From Prevotella sp. Rep29 (GTDB lineage: Bacteria; Bacteroidota; Bacteroidia; Bacteroidales; Bacteroidaceae): a stretch of 64,000 bases of DNA. Under the pieces are notes generated by a model, which was not told the origin of the DNA, made no database searches, and was given only the letters and a program-made list of their open reading frames with translations. Both the position numbers and the translations under genes were made by a program. The DNA is taken from positions 1,178,001 through 1,242,000 of the forward strand of contig NZ_CP047159.1 in the NCBI RefSeq assembly GCF_019551475.1, in the 5' to 3' direction. Positions 37,241 through 45,706 of the stretch are shown in pieces. Every line of letters starts with the position of its first letter. Positions within the stretch are counted from its first letter, which is position 1.

Positions 37241-39062
37241 AACTGATAGGTTCGTTTGCTTGAATGGTTTGTGTTGCCCGGAGCGTGATAAACTTGGCGT
37301 CTGTGGGCGTGAAATAAACTTCCTGCATGATTGGGTTGTTACGAATGTTGGAGAATTCGCCCTTTGCAACAGTTCGCATGTTTTCTTTAGATGTACCCGC
37401 AAGAATTTCGTAATGCGAGATGATACCATGACTTGCAGGCAGGTAGAATAATGAACGCACGGTCTGCGCCTGTTCCAACTCAACGGTAAATTCATTTTCA
37501 GCCGTCAGTTTAATGGATTTTACAGGGAGAGAGGCATGTGATTGCTTTTCCTGTTCGTATGACAAAGTGCCATTGGGAGCATAATAGGCACCAGCTTCAT
37601 TGATACATAGCGGTCCTCTGCTTTCAAGAAAGCGCACCCGCAGTTGCTTGGCTTCAATGGTCTCGAAACGCACCAGTCGCTTATATCCGATGGTTGTCAG
37701 TTCCTCTTTTGCCCGCACCGGCTGCCATTGTGTTCCGGTTTTATACTCGATGGCGAAAGCGCTAACACGTTGTCCGAGTGGTATATATTCTTGAAGTTTC
37801 AGTCTGTTGACCTTCGTCGGTTTTTTGAAAGTGATTGTCAGGTCAGCAGTCGTAATACCGTCCTTTGTAGCCCAGTAAGTATCAAAATTGTCGTCAGTAA
37901 GGTTTTTCACGGTGAACTCCTTACCGCGGAAGCCGGAAGCCTTGATAGTCGCTTTTTTGAGCAAGTTGTCTTTCAGTTCGTTCTGCACTCGCCGGTAGAA
38001 GTTGACAGCATTGGCAGAGTCTGTCGGATGAATCCGTCCGTCTTTTGCTACTGGAAAGTTCACGAGGAACGTACCATTGTGTCCGACCGACCGATAATAC
38101 AAATCGGTCAGTTGGTCAACCGTTTTCACTTTGTCATCTTCCTTTTCGTGGTAAAACCATCCGGGTCTGATGCTCACATTGCATTCTGCTGCCACCCATG
38201 TGTCGCCGTCAGCATGTCCTTGTTGCAGTTCAGGATAGCGGTCATAGCCAGGATAGACTTCATTGATTCTCAGAAAAGACCAGTTCGTTGCAAAGGCATA
38301 TCCTTTCTCATTGCCTACCCAACGACAGCCGGGACCTCCGTCGCTGAAGATGACAGCTTCGGGCTGAAGTCGTTCAATTGTGCGGTGAGCACGCGGATAA
38401 TCATAAAAAGTCTTTCGGTCGATGATGCGATTCTCCCTTGCTCCGCCATAATATCCGTCACCGCCGTTAGCACCGTCGAACCATACCTCAAACACTTCGC
38501 CGTATTGCGTGAGCAGTTCTTCCAGTTGAGCGTGGAAATATTCACGATAGAGCGGTGTCCCGTAAAATGCCTGATGACGGTCCCACGGTGAGAGATAAAC
38601 ACCCATCCGCAGCCCATATTTCCGACAGGCAGCAGCCAGTTCGCCCACGATATCGCCCTTCCCATCTTTATAAGGAGTGTTACGGATGGAATAGTCCGTG
38701 TATTTTGTCGGCCACAGACAGAATCCGTCGTGGTGTTTTGCCGTGAGAATGATACCTTTCATACCTGCATCTTTGCAGGTCTTTGCCCATTGTTCGCAGT
38801 CGAGGTTTGATGGATTGAAAACACTCAACTCCGTATCTCCATAGCCCCATTCCCGGTCGCAGAACGTGTTCAGGCCAAAGTGAATGAAAGCGTAGAGTTC
38901 CATCTGTTGCCACTTTACCTGCTTCGGCTGTGGCAGCGGTGGGATAGGGGTTGGTGTCTGTGCATTCAGCCAACTGCAGCAGAGTGATAAACCGAATGCA
39001 ATGATGCAGATTCTGTGTGTCTGCATCATTGTTCTTATGTGGAAGCGTTTTTTTCTGTACAT
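37218..39062 (-). CDS. Glycoside hydrolase family 29 alpha-L-fucosidase
   Basis: A 614-residue exported enzyme (603 if the ATG at 39029 is used; both give a signal peptide ending SWLNAQ). The catalytic barrel includes YAFIHFGLNTFCDREWGYGD, LTAKHHDGFCLWPTKYTDYS and the nucleophile region EVFEVWFDGANGG near residue 230. Two C-terminal beta-domains follow, the first discoidin-like (NFDTYWATKDGITTADLTIT). It removes terminal alpha-linked fucose from glycans. The tyrosine/tryptophan-rich active-site segments resemble the broad-specificity GH29 branch, but the linkage is not readable. It lies 16 bases after the GH92 stop, in the same operon. Confidence 0.88.
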   Translation of the reverse strand: MYRKKRFHIRTMMQTHRICIIAFGLSLCCSWLNAQTPTPIPPLPQPKQVKWQQMELYAFIHFGLNTFCDREWGYGDTELSVFNPSNLDCEQWAKTCKDAGMKGIILTAKHHDGFCLWPTKYTDYSIRNTPYKDGKGDIVGELAAACRKYGLRMGVYLSPWDRHQAFYGTPLYREYFHAQLEELLTQYGEVFEVWFDGANGGDGYYGGARENRIIDRKTFYDYPRAHRTIERLQPEAVIFSDGGPGCRWVGNEKGYAFATNWSFLRINEVYPGYDRYPELQQGHADGDTWVAAECNVSIRPGWFYHEKEDDKVKTVDQLTDLYYRSVGHNGTFLVNFPVAKDGRIHPTDSANAVNFYRRVQNELKDNLLKKATIKASGFRGKEFTVKNLTDDNFDTYWATKDGITTADLTITFKKPTKVNRLKLQEYIPLGQRVSAFAIEYKTGTQWQPVRAKEELTTIGYKRLVRFETIEAKQLRVRFLESRGPLCINEAGAYYAPNGTLSYEQEKQSHASLPVKSIKLTAENEFTVELEQAQTVRSLFYLPASHGIISHYEILAGTSKENMRTVAKGEFSNIRNNPIMQEVYFTPTDAKFITLRATQTIQANEPISYEKIIIQ

Positions 39063-39078
39063 ATTATAATAAGGTGTT

Positions 39079-41355
39079 TCATTTTCTCTTTTTCGTGCCA
39101 ATCTCCTTGCTGAAAGAGTAGGGAGCATCTTCTGCCGATGTTCCTCTCTGGTAGTTGGGTTGCGCACTCATCTTGAACTCCAGCCGTCCGCCGTTGTTCA
39201 AGTCTTTATGCGTGAGATAGTTCTTGGTATATTCACTGCCGTTGAACGTCATTCTGTCAATAAATCGTTCAGCGGAACTGGTCTGGATGACTACTTCTTT
39301 TCCGTTTTCAAGATGCAGCGTTGCCTTTTTGAACAGCGGTGTGCCGAGTACATATTGGTCGGTAGCAGGACACACAGGATAGAACCCCAGTGCCGAGAAC
39401 ACATACCAAGCCGATGTCTGTCCGTTGTCCTCATCACCGCAATAGCCGTCGGGAGCAGCAGAATACATCCGGTTCATCACCTCGCGAATCCAGTATTGGG
39501 TCTTCCATGGCTGTCCGCTGAAGCCATAGAGATAAATCATGTGTTGGATTGGTTGGTTGCCATGTGCATAGTTTCCCATATTCATGATCTGCATTTCGCG
39601 TATTTCATGGATAGGGAAGCCATAATAACTGTCATCATAGATAGGCGGGAGATTGAATACGGAGTCGAGCATGTTGTTGAAATGCTCGCGTCCACCCATC
39701 AGCGTGATGAGTCCCTCGACATCGTGGAACACCGACCACGTGTAGTGCCATGCGTTTCCTTCCGTGAAGGCATCTCCCCATTTCAGGGGATTATACGGCG
39801 ATTGAAATGTGCCGTCTTGCTTCTTTCCACGCATGAGGCGGTGGTCTTTATCGAACAGATGTCGGTAATTCATCGCACGTTTGGCGTAGATATCAATCTC
39901 TTTCTTTGGTTTGCCGAGCGCCTTTCCCAGTTGATAGATACACCAGTCGTCGTAAGCATATTCCAATGTGCGGGCAGCACTCTCATTGATTTTTACGTCG
40001 CATGGCACGTAGCCCAGTTTGTTATAGAGTTCATAACCGACCCTTCCCGTGGATTTTACGTCGGGATGCACCGCATTGGCACCGTGCACGACAGCCTTCC
40101 ACAGTTCTTCAATGTCATAGTTTCGTCGTCCTTTCATGTAGGCATCAGCCACGATAGAGGCAGAATTGTTGCCCACCATGCAGTTCCGATGTCCCGGACT
40201 TGCCCATTCGGGAAGGAATCCGCTTTCCTGGTAGGTATTGACAAGTCCCTCTTGCATCTTCTCGTTCATTGATGGATACATAAGGTTGAGAAGTGGGAAC
40301 AGGCAACGGAACGTGTCCCAGAAGCCCGTGTCGGTGAACATATAGCCGGGACGCACCTGTCCGTTGTAGGGACTGTAATGCACAGGGTTTCCCTTCTCGT
40401 CAATCTCGTAGAAAGAGCGCGGGAAGAGTACCGAGCGATAGAGACAGCTGTAGAACGTGCGGAGTCTGTCGATGTCTGTATCTTCAATCTCTATCTTTCC
40501 GAGCACTTCGTTCCAACAGTCGCGCGCAGCGTTCTTCGTTCCTTCAAATCCACTTGTTGAAAGTTCTTTCAAGTTGCGCTCCGCCTGTTCATAGCTGATA
40601 AAAGATGATGCCACACAGACATTGATTTGCTCGCCTCGCCGTGTCTTCCATCCCACGATAGCGCCGGCATGGTCGCAGTCAATTTCCTTGCTGCCTTCAA
40701 GAATCAGGCTGTCTTTCACCACGGCAACATAATCAAACGGGCGTTCGAATACCATCACGAAATAGTTCTTGAAGTTGGCTGGAACGCCACCGCTGTTGCG
40801 GGTGGTATATCCGATAATCTTATTCTCGTCAGGGATGACTTTCACGTATGAGCCTTTGTCGAAAGCATCTACCACGAGTCGTGCCTCGTCCGTAGCGGGA
40901 TAAGTGAAACGCATGTGTGCTGCACGCATGGTGGGAGCCATTTCTGCCGTCACGTCATAGTCGGCAAGATAGACACTATAATAATAAGGTGTAGCTTTCT
41001 CGGCTTTGTGTGAGAACCAGCTGGCGCGTTTGTTCTCATCAAAAACCGTTCCGACGGTCGGCATCACCGCAAACTGTCCATAATCGTTAATCCACGGGCT
41101 GGGCTGGTGTGTTTGTTTCAGTCCTCGGATTTTGTCGGCACTGTATGTATATTGCCATCCGTCGCCCATCTTCCCCGTCTGCGGTACCCAGAAGTTCATG
41201 CCCCATGGCAGGGCGACGGCAGGGTAGGTGTTACCCGTAGAGAGTTCAAACTTCGACTGCGTGCCGACCAGTGTGCTGACGTAGTCAACTGGTTGTTGTG
41301 CTGTCATTTGTAATGTGAATATGGCAGCGAAAATGGAAAGAAAAGCTCTTCTCAT
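39079..41355 (-). CDS. Glycoside hydrolase family 92 alpha-mannosidase
   Basis: A 758-residue exported enzyme with a signal peptide (MRRAFLSIFAAIFTLQMTAQ). The N-terminal beta-sandwich starts VDYVSTLVGTQSKFELSTGNTYPAVALPWGM, written here as the known GH92 opening split across residues 23-53. The catalytic (alpha/alpha)6 barrel includes NAWHYTWSVFHDVEGLI, GNQPIQHMIYLY and CGDEDNGQTSAWYVFSALGF, the family signature. GH92 enzymes are calcium-dependent exo-alpha-mannosidases used by Bacteroidales on N-glycans and fungal mannans. As the first gene of the operon it sits behind duplicated promoter-like segments at 41409-41495. Confidence 0.88.
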   Translation of the reverse strand: MRRAFLSIFAAIFTLQMTAQQPVDYVSTLVGTQSKFELSTGNTYPAVALPWGMNFWVPQTGKMGDGWQYTYSADKIRGLKQTHQPSPWINDYGQFAVMPTVGTVFDENKRASWFSHKAEKATPYYYSVYLADYDVTAEMAPTMRAAHMRFTYPATDEARLVVDAFDKGSYVKVIPDENKIIGYTTRNSGGVPANFKNYFVMVFERPFDYVAVVKDSLILEGSKEIDCDHAGAIVGWKTRRGEQINVCVASSFISYEQAERNLKELSTSGFEGTKNAARDCWNEVLGKIEIEDTDIDRLRTFYSCLYRSVLFPRSFYEIDEKGNPVHYSPYNGQVRPGYMFTDTGFWDTFRCLFPLLNLMYPSMNEKMQEGLVNTYQESGFLPEWASPGHRNCMVGNNSASIVADAYMKGRRNYDIEELWKAVVHGANAVHPDVKSTGRVGYELYNKLGYVPCDVKINESAARTLEYAYDDWCIYQLGKALGKPKKEIDIYAKRAMNYRHLFDKDHRLMRGKKQDGTFQSPYNPLKWGDAFTEGNAWHYTWSVFHDVEGLITLMGGREHFNNMLDSVFNLPPIYDDSYYGFPIHEIREMQIMNMGNYAHGNQPIQHMIYLYGFSGQPWKTQYWIREVMNRMYSAAPDGYCGDEDNGQTSAWYVFSALGFYPVCPATDQYVLGTPLFKKATLHLENGKEVVIQTSSAERFIDRMTFNGSEYTKNYLTHKDLNNGGRLEFKMSAQPNYQRGTSAEDAPYSFSKEIGTKKRK

Positions 41356-41408
41356 AATATAATGAAATTGTTGTTACCTATATATATTAAAATGTGTATC
41401 TCAGAATA

Positions 41409-41495
41409 CGCTTATCTTCTGCAAAGATAGTGCAAGTCGAATACAATCAAATTTGTTTGAAATTGCTGAAATGCCGCTTATCTTCTGCAAAGATA
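41409..41495 (-). promoter_or_regulatory. Two direct-repeat promoter segments upstream of the GH92 operon
   Basis: CGCTTATCTTCTGCAAAGATA occurs in two copies 67 bases apart, at about 41409-41429 and 41475-41495. Each gives TATCTTTG on the minus strand (41422-41429 and 41488-41495). The proximal box has TTTG at 41448-41451 with an 18-base spacer. The rest of the 41356-41715 gap is AT-rich with no gene. Confidence 0.65.
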
Positions 41496-41715
41496 CATTT
41501 TTTTTGTCACTTTCTCATGTATAACAGCCGTTAATTTAGTTTAGAAGTATAAAAATAAGTTAGAAAAATATAGAAGAAAGCAGCTTTCTTCAAATAATAA
41601 AAAAACGAAACAGATAGCAGACATTCTCTCCAAGTTCCCTATGTGACAAATTTCGTGTTAATAATACTATAACATTATGATGTATCTATAATTGAAACCA
41701 TCTTTAATTGCATTC

Positions 41716-42909
41716 TTAATACAACATTCCAAAAAGCCATAATGGAATTTTGTTATCATGACCAATATCTATATTATCACTGACAACATAACTGTTTTCT
41801 ATGCCTTTTATTTGAGTAAAGCCTTTGTTTTTTCCTCCAACTTCAAAAAGCCAACGACCATCCACCATCAAATCTCCTTTACTTGGCATGGAAAGTTGAT
41901 GGCTGACTGCAAGTTGGGATGCAAAGTATGTCTCACGCATAGTTCCCGCTTCAGTATGAGGTGTCAGACAATACATCAAATTTGTGTTATAGAATAGTAT
42001 CTTTTCAGGCTTTGTCAAACTATTCATTCCTTTGTCTGTAGCATAGAGCCGACGTATCAAAGCGGCTTTGTCCATCAGATTGAGAAGTTTCAAAACATTG
42101 TTACGAGAAGCTTGTAGTGCTACGCAAAGATTGGAGATATTCAATGTGTAGGGTGAACTTTCTGCAAGAATGGCAAGTAGCTGTTTGGTTTTGTAGATAG
42201 AATCATATTCAATGTTGCTGACAGAAGGAATTTCGCTGCTTATAATCGTATCTATCACTTGTTGCAGTCGGTCTGTAAAGCCATCTCCCTCCTCACGATA
42301 GAAAGGATAATAACCAGACTCCAGATATTTCTCGAAGTGTTGTAGTATTCTCACTTTCGATGTTATTTGTGATGCTTGTATAAAATGATCATGCAGGACA
42401 GTTTCCAACGGAAGTACTGGCAAATTGGTGATCTGCTCCAATTGTAGGTATTCTCTGAAAGACAATCCTTCCATTGTGTACTGTCTGTGACGGCGCGATA
42501 AGTCACCCATTAACGATTCTTCCAGTTTCAGCATGGAAGAGCCTGTTAGCACAATATGCAATTGTGGATAGGCATCATATATATTTTTTATTTCTTGTTG
42601 CCATCCCTTGTATTTATGAACCTCATCAAGAAATAGGTGAGTTCCCCCATGGGTATAATGATACTCAGCCAAGTCTAATATAGAGTGATTGACAAACCAG
42701 ATATGGTCAAGTGTCGCATACAATGCTTTTTGCTTTTCAGGGAATGTGCGTAATATATGTTGAAGAAGCATCGTTGTTTTGCCCACTCCTTTGGCTCCTT
42801 TGATTACAATCAGCTTGTTGTCCCAATTTATTTTTTCATACAGATATCTGGTGAATTCCAAATTTGTCTCTGCCAATAATCGGCCATAGGTTTTATATAA
42901 TCTGTCCAT
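41716..42909 (-). CDS. AAA-type ATPase with DUF4143-like C-terminal domain
   Basis: A 397-residue cytoplasmic protein. The AAA_14-type ATPase core has the Walker A VIKGAKGVGKTTMLLQHIL near residue 40, the Walker B HLFLDEVHKYKGWQQEI near 95, and the sensor IVLTGSSMLKLEESLMGDLS near 122. The C-terminal half (a winged-helix-like part LNISNLCVALQASRNNVLKL, then LFYNTNLMYCL) matches DUF4143. The family is very common in Bacteroidales, often as isolated and variable genes; its function is unknown. It is flanked by AT-rich DNA, is preceded by three palindromic 33-bp repeats, and interrupts the glycan-degradation region, which suggests gain by transfer. Confidence 0.85.
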   Translation of the reverse strand: MDRLYKTYGRLLAETNLEFTRYLYEKINWDNKLIVIKGAKGVGKTTMLLQHILRTFPEKQKALYATLDHIWFVNHSILDLAEYHYTHGGTHLFLDEVHKYKGWQQEIKNIYDAYPQLHIVLTGSSMLKLEESLMGDLSRRHRQYTMEGLSFREYLQLEQITNLPVLPLETVLHDHFIQASQITSKVRILQHFEKYLESGYYPFYREEGDGFTDRLQQVIDTIISSEIPSVSNIEYDSIYKTKQLLAILAESSPYTLNISNLCVALQASRNNVLKLLNLMDKAALIRRLYATDKGMNSLTKPEKILFYNTNLMYCLTPHTEAGTMRETYFASQLAVSHQLSMPSKGDLMVDGRWLFEVGGKNKGFTQIKGIENSYVVSDNIDIGHDNKIPLWLFGMLY

Positions 42910-42933
42910 TTGCTGAAATAATTAAAACTGTCG

Positions 42934-42965
42934 CAAAGTTAGAAATTTTACTTTGAAAAAGCAAA
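42934..42965 (-). promoter_or_regulatory. Promoter of the AAA ATPase gene
   Basis: On the minus strand TTTG (42962-42965), a 20-base spacer and TAACTTTG (42934-42941) fit the consensus. The leader is about 20 bases. Palindromic repeats start 18 bases upstream of the -33 box. Confidence 0.7.
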
Positions 42966-42977
42966 GAATAACTCGAA

Positions 42978-43066
42978 AATTAACTTTGTAAAGTGAAAAA
43001 TGGGTATTTAAATTAACTTTATAAAGTGAAAAATGGGTATTTAAATTAACTTTGTAAAGTGAAAAT
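42978..43066 (-). repeat. Three 33-bp direct repeats, each with an ACTTTnTAAAGT palindrome
   Basis: ACTTTGTAAAGT (42983-42994), ACTTTATAAAGT (43016-43027) and ACTTTGTAAAGT (43049-43060) are spaced exactly 33 bases apart in the repeat AATTAACTTTGTAAAGTGAA plus AAATGGGTATTTA. Three helical turns of spacing upstream of a promoter suggests an operator array on one face of the DNA. Confidence 0.8.
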
Positions 43067-43130
43067 TACCTTAGCGAACACACAAAAAGGAAATTGAAAA
43101 GTAAGAATGAGTTTATAATGTACAGGTATC

Positions 43131-43169
43131 GAAAAGCGGGATATACCCATTCGGCATATTCCGCTTTTC
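43131..43169 (-). terminator. Hairpin downstream of the unknown exported gene
   Basis: GAAAAGCGG (43131-43139) pairs with CCGCTTTTC (43161-43169), with ATAT/ATAT pairing inside. It lies about 40 bases past the stop at 43210 on the minus strand. No strong T-tract follows. Confidence 0.5.
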
Positions 43170-43209
43170 ATATTTGTAGGAGAGTTTTATTAAGATAAGC
43201 ATTTTTCTG

Positions 43210-43869
43210 TTAGTTGATAATCGATTGTAATAGTTCATTGACTTCTGCAGGATTACTAAAATCAACTTTTAAGTCGTTGATGCTCTTTTCAATTCTTTCT
43301 CTCTTGTCTGGAAAGAGTTTAAGCAATGACTTTTTGTCTTTGAAAAGTTTTGTTTTTTTTCCAATAGTTAAATGGTAAGTGTGGCGTGGGATATATTCCC
43401 ATGCTTCGATGTTGCTATAGCGCCCTTCTTGAGGAACATGTCCCATGCTTTGTAAGTCAATGGTCTCAATGCCATTGGCTTGAGTTTTGATGCCCATTCC
43501 TCGATTCATTTTCCCACGATTGGCTGCTGAAAGTTTATAGTCAACTTTCAGTTCGTATGATGGGCTTTTATAATATACTTCCAGAAAACGATTCTGGTAT
43601 GGAATCATTTTGTGGTTTCCAAGAAAAATAGTATCAATGGTAGCAATATCTACCAGTTCCAAGTTTAAATTAAATTGATCTAAGAACTCCATTCTTTGTT
43701 TCTCACAGTTATAATCAAAACGTTCACGCAGAGGCAAACCGTCTTTTACTGTGGCTATGCTCCATATTTCTTTACCAATGAGATATGGACTTTTGATGAC
43801 ATTCGATTGTGCAAAGACAGACATTTGTGTCATCAGTAATAAAAACAAAATATATTTAGAGTTTTTCAT
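43210..43869 (-). CDS. Exported protein of unknown function
   Basis: A 219-residue protein with a clear signal peptide (MKNSKYILFLLLMTQMSVFA, then QSN). The rest is mixed alpha/beta with many lysines and tyrosines, for example RFLEVYYKSPSYELKVDYKL, GRYSNIEAWEYIPRHTYHL and LLKLFPDKRERIEKSINDL. I do not recognise a family. No lipobox is seen, so it is probably periplasmic or secreted. The frame is open to 43929, but the signal peptide fixes the start at 43869. It lies 91 bases after susD, beyond a terminator-like hairpin, so it may be a read-through gene of the susCD operon or separately transcribed. Confidence 0.7.
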   Translation of the reverse strand: MKNSKYILFLLLMTQMSVFAQSNVIKSPYLIGKEIWSIATVKDGLPLRERFDYNCEKQRMEFLDQFNLNLELVDIATIDTIFLGNHKMIPYQNRFLEVYYKSPSYELKVDYKLSAANRGKMNRGMGIKTQANGIETIDLQSMGHVPQEGRYSNIEAWEYIPRHTYHLTIGKKTKLFKDKKSLLKLFPDKRERIEKSINDLKVDFSNPAEVNELLQSIIN

Positions 43870-43883
43870 GACTGTATTGTTAA

Positions 43884-43917
43884 AACGTGGCTGCAACACA
43901 AAGGTTACAGCCACGTT
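43884..43917 (-). terminator. Hairpin after susD
   Basis: AACGTGGCTG (43884-43893) pairs with CAGCCACGTT (43908-43917), extended by AAC/GTT pairing inside the loop. It lies 43 bases past the susD stop and probably ends or attenuates the susCD message before the gene at 43869. Confidence 0.7.
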
Positions 43918-43960
43918 ACATTTAATCATTTATTGGATTTTGCCCAACTTACTAATATAA

Positions 43961-45673
43961 TTAATAAGGAAGGTTTACCACAGTGTACCATTTACCAGCA
44001 GGCTTAGCCCAGAACAAAGCATTGTTCCACTCTCTCGATTGGTTAGAAAGGCGGCTGATAGCCTCATTCATGTTTTCAAGATTGTTTGTTGTCTCACTTG
44101 AAGGATAGACGATGCGATCCATCGGAAGTGGAATAACAAAGTTGGCGTCGCCAGAGAAGTCACGGAACTCAAGTTTCGGGAAACCTGTACGGCGGACATC
44201 AGCATACGCCTGCTCCTGATGCAGCATTGAGAAGTGCAGCCAGCGCTGTTCGCAAATAGTCTCAAGCTTGTCATTTGCATTGGTCCACAGGTTTTCGATG
44301 TAAGAAGTTGCATCGGGCTGATCTACGGCAGTACGGAACACCGACTTGGCGTTTTCTGCATAGTAGAGGTCAACAGATGCCTGTACGCCCTGCTTGAAAT
44401 AGTTCTCTGCAGATCCGCTGATGATGCCACGCTGAGCAGCTTCTGCAAGTGTCAGCAACATTTCTGCCTTGGTCATGATAGGATGCATGAAGTAAGCATT
44501 GTTGATGAATGTTGCAGAGTCAACAGTTGCGTAATAGCGATAGGTAGCTTCTTTGAGCCATCCGTTGTAATACTGATCGTTGAATGTCTGGTGATAGTCA
44601 AAGATGTGAACCGTACCATTGTCAGATGCGTCAAACATTACAGCTGCGCGTGGGTCTGCACCGTCAACATGTATGTTGCTATTATGGTTCATGGTTGCAC
44701 CTTCTGGAAGGTTCAGGATTTCTGCCATCTTATATGACAGACGTGAAAACTGGCGAGTCCACTCGTTCCAGCCACCGCCCCAGTTCATACCATTACCATC
44801 GTTGTAGCAGAATGCTACGATAGACGGATCAGCAAAACCAGTTACGCAGTCCTGAGCATCAGCAGCAACATTGCTGGCAATCTCTTTCAGTACAGACTGT
44901 CCTGTAGATGTCAGAGAGCCTTGTGTTGATACGCGGAGAGCCATGCGGGCACGGAGACCGATAGCATAAGAAGCCCACTTAGAAACATCACCGGCAAAAA
45001 GCATATCCTGACCAGCGAATGTTGAAGGAGCAGTAGCATTCTTAATGCGACTGTAAATAGTACCCAGACCTTCGTATGTCTGATCAACTCCGTTCACGTC
45101 TGTGATGGTTGCACCGTTTAGCATCAACTCATAAAGCGTTTTTGCATCGTCGTAAGATGCTTTACTATCGGCGATATTTGCTGATACTTGGATGTTACAT
45201 GCATTGATGAAAGGAATGTCGCCCCAAAGGTCGATAGCCTTTTGTACCTGATCATAAATCCATACCGTAGCACAGTCCATGTAAAGCTGGTTGTCCGCTT
45301 TTTCGTCTGCAGAGAGGTTGTTGAATGTGTGGCGCATCAGTTTGTACTGGGCAAGGTCTTCATAGAAGTTTGACCAACGGTCGTTTCCGTAGCTAATGTA
45401 ACTGCCAGTACCTTCGTAGTCAGCATCATTTGTAAAGTGACTAGATACTTGTGCATATACACCAATTTGTGGGAGTTCGAATGTACACAATCCCCAATAG
45501 GTGTGCATGCCGTAAGTACGACCTGTCCATACAACTCCAGTAAACAACTTATCGCAAGATACAGATGTCGTCTTTGAAGGATTGTTGTATTTTGATGTAT
45601 AGTCATCATCAGCGCATGATGTGATAGACATGGCTACTACAACACCTATTACGAAAAATAATATTTTTTTCAT
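43961..45673 (-). CDS. susD: SusD/RagB-like outer-membrane nutrient-binding lipoprotein
   Basis: A 570-residue lipoprotein. The signal ends SITSC, and the acidic residues right after the cysteine (ADDD) resemble a Bacteroidales surface-export signal. The body is a helical SusD fold; segments such as KWASYAIGLRARMALRVS and EAAQRGIISGSAENYFKQGV suggest the SusD-like_2 branch rather than classical starch SusD. It would cap the TonB-dependent SusC channel and bind the glycan or peptide to be imported. The ligand is unknown. It lies 33 bases after susC in the same operon. No anti-sigma factor, hybrid two-component system or other regulator is adjacent. Confidence 0.88.
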   Translation of the reverse strand: MKKILFFVIGVVVAMSITSCADDDYTSKYNNPSKTTSVSCDKLFTGVVWTGRTYGMHTYWGLCTFELPQIGVYAQVSSHFTNDADYEGTGSYISYGNDRWSNFYEDLAQYKLMRHTFNNLSADEKADNQLYMDCATVWIYDQVQKAIDLWGDIPFINACNIQVSANIADSKASYDDAKTLYELMLNGATITDVNGVDQTYEGLGTIYSRIKNATAPSTFAGQDMLFAGDVSKWASYAIGLRARMALRVSTQGSLTSTGQSVLKEIASNVAADAQDCVTGFADPSIVAFCYNDGNGMNWGGGWNEWTRQFSRLSYKMAEILNLPEGATMNHNSNIHVDGADPRAAVMFDASDNGTVHIFDYHQTFNDQYYNGWLKEATYRYYATVDSATFINNAYFMHPIMTKAEMLLTLAEAAQRGIISGSAENYFKQGVQASVDLYYAENAKSVFRTAVDQPDATSYIENLWTNANDKLETICEQRWLHFSMLHQEQAYADVRRTGFPKLEFRDFSGDANFVIPLPMDRIVYPSSETTNNLENMNEAISRLSNQSREWNNALFWAKPAGKWYTVVNLPY

Positions 45674-45706
45674 AGTTGTATCAATTATATTAATTAATGA
45701 TTATAA

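Noticed and set aside
41716..42909. AAA ATPase as part of an anti-phage defence system
   Set aside because: It is a lone gene without a nuclease, protease or toxin partner. The family is common outside defence islands.
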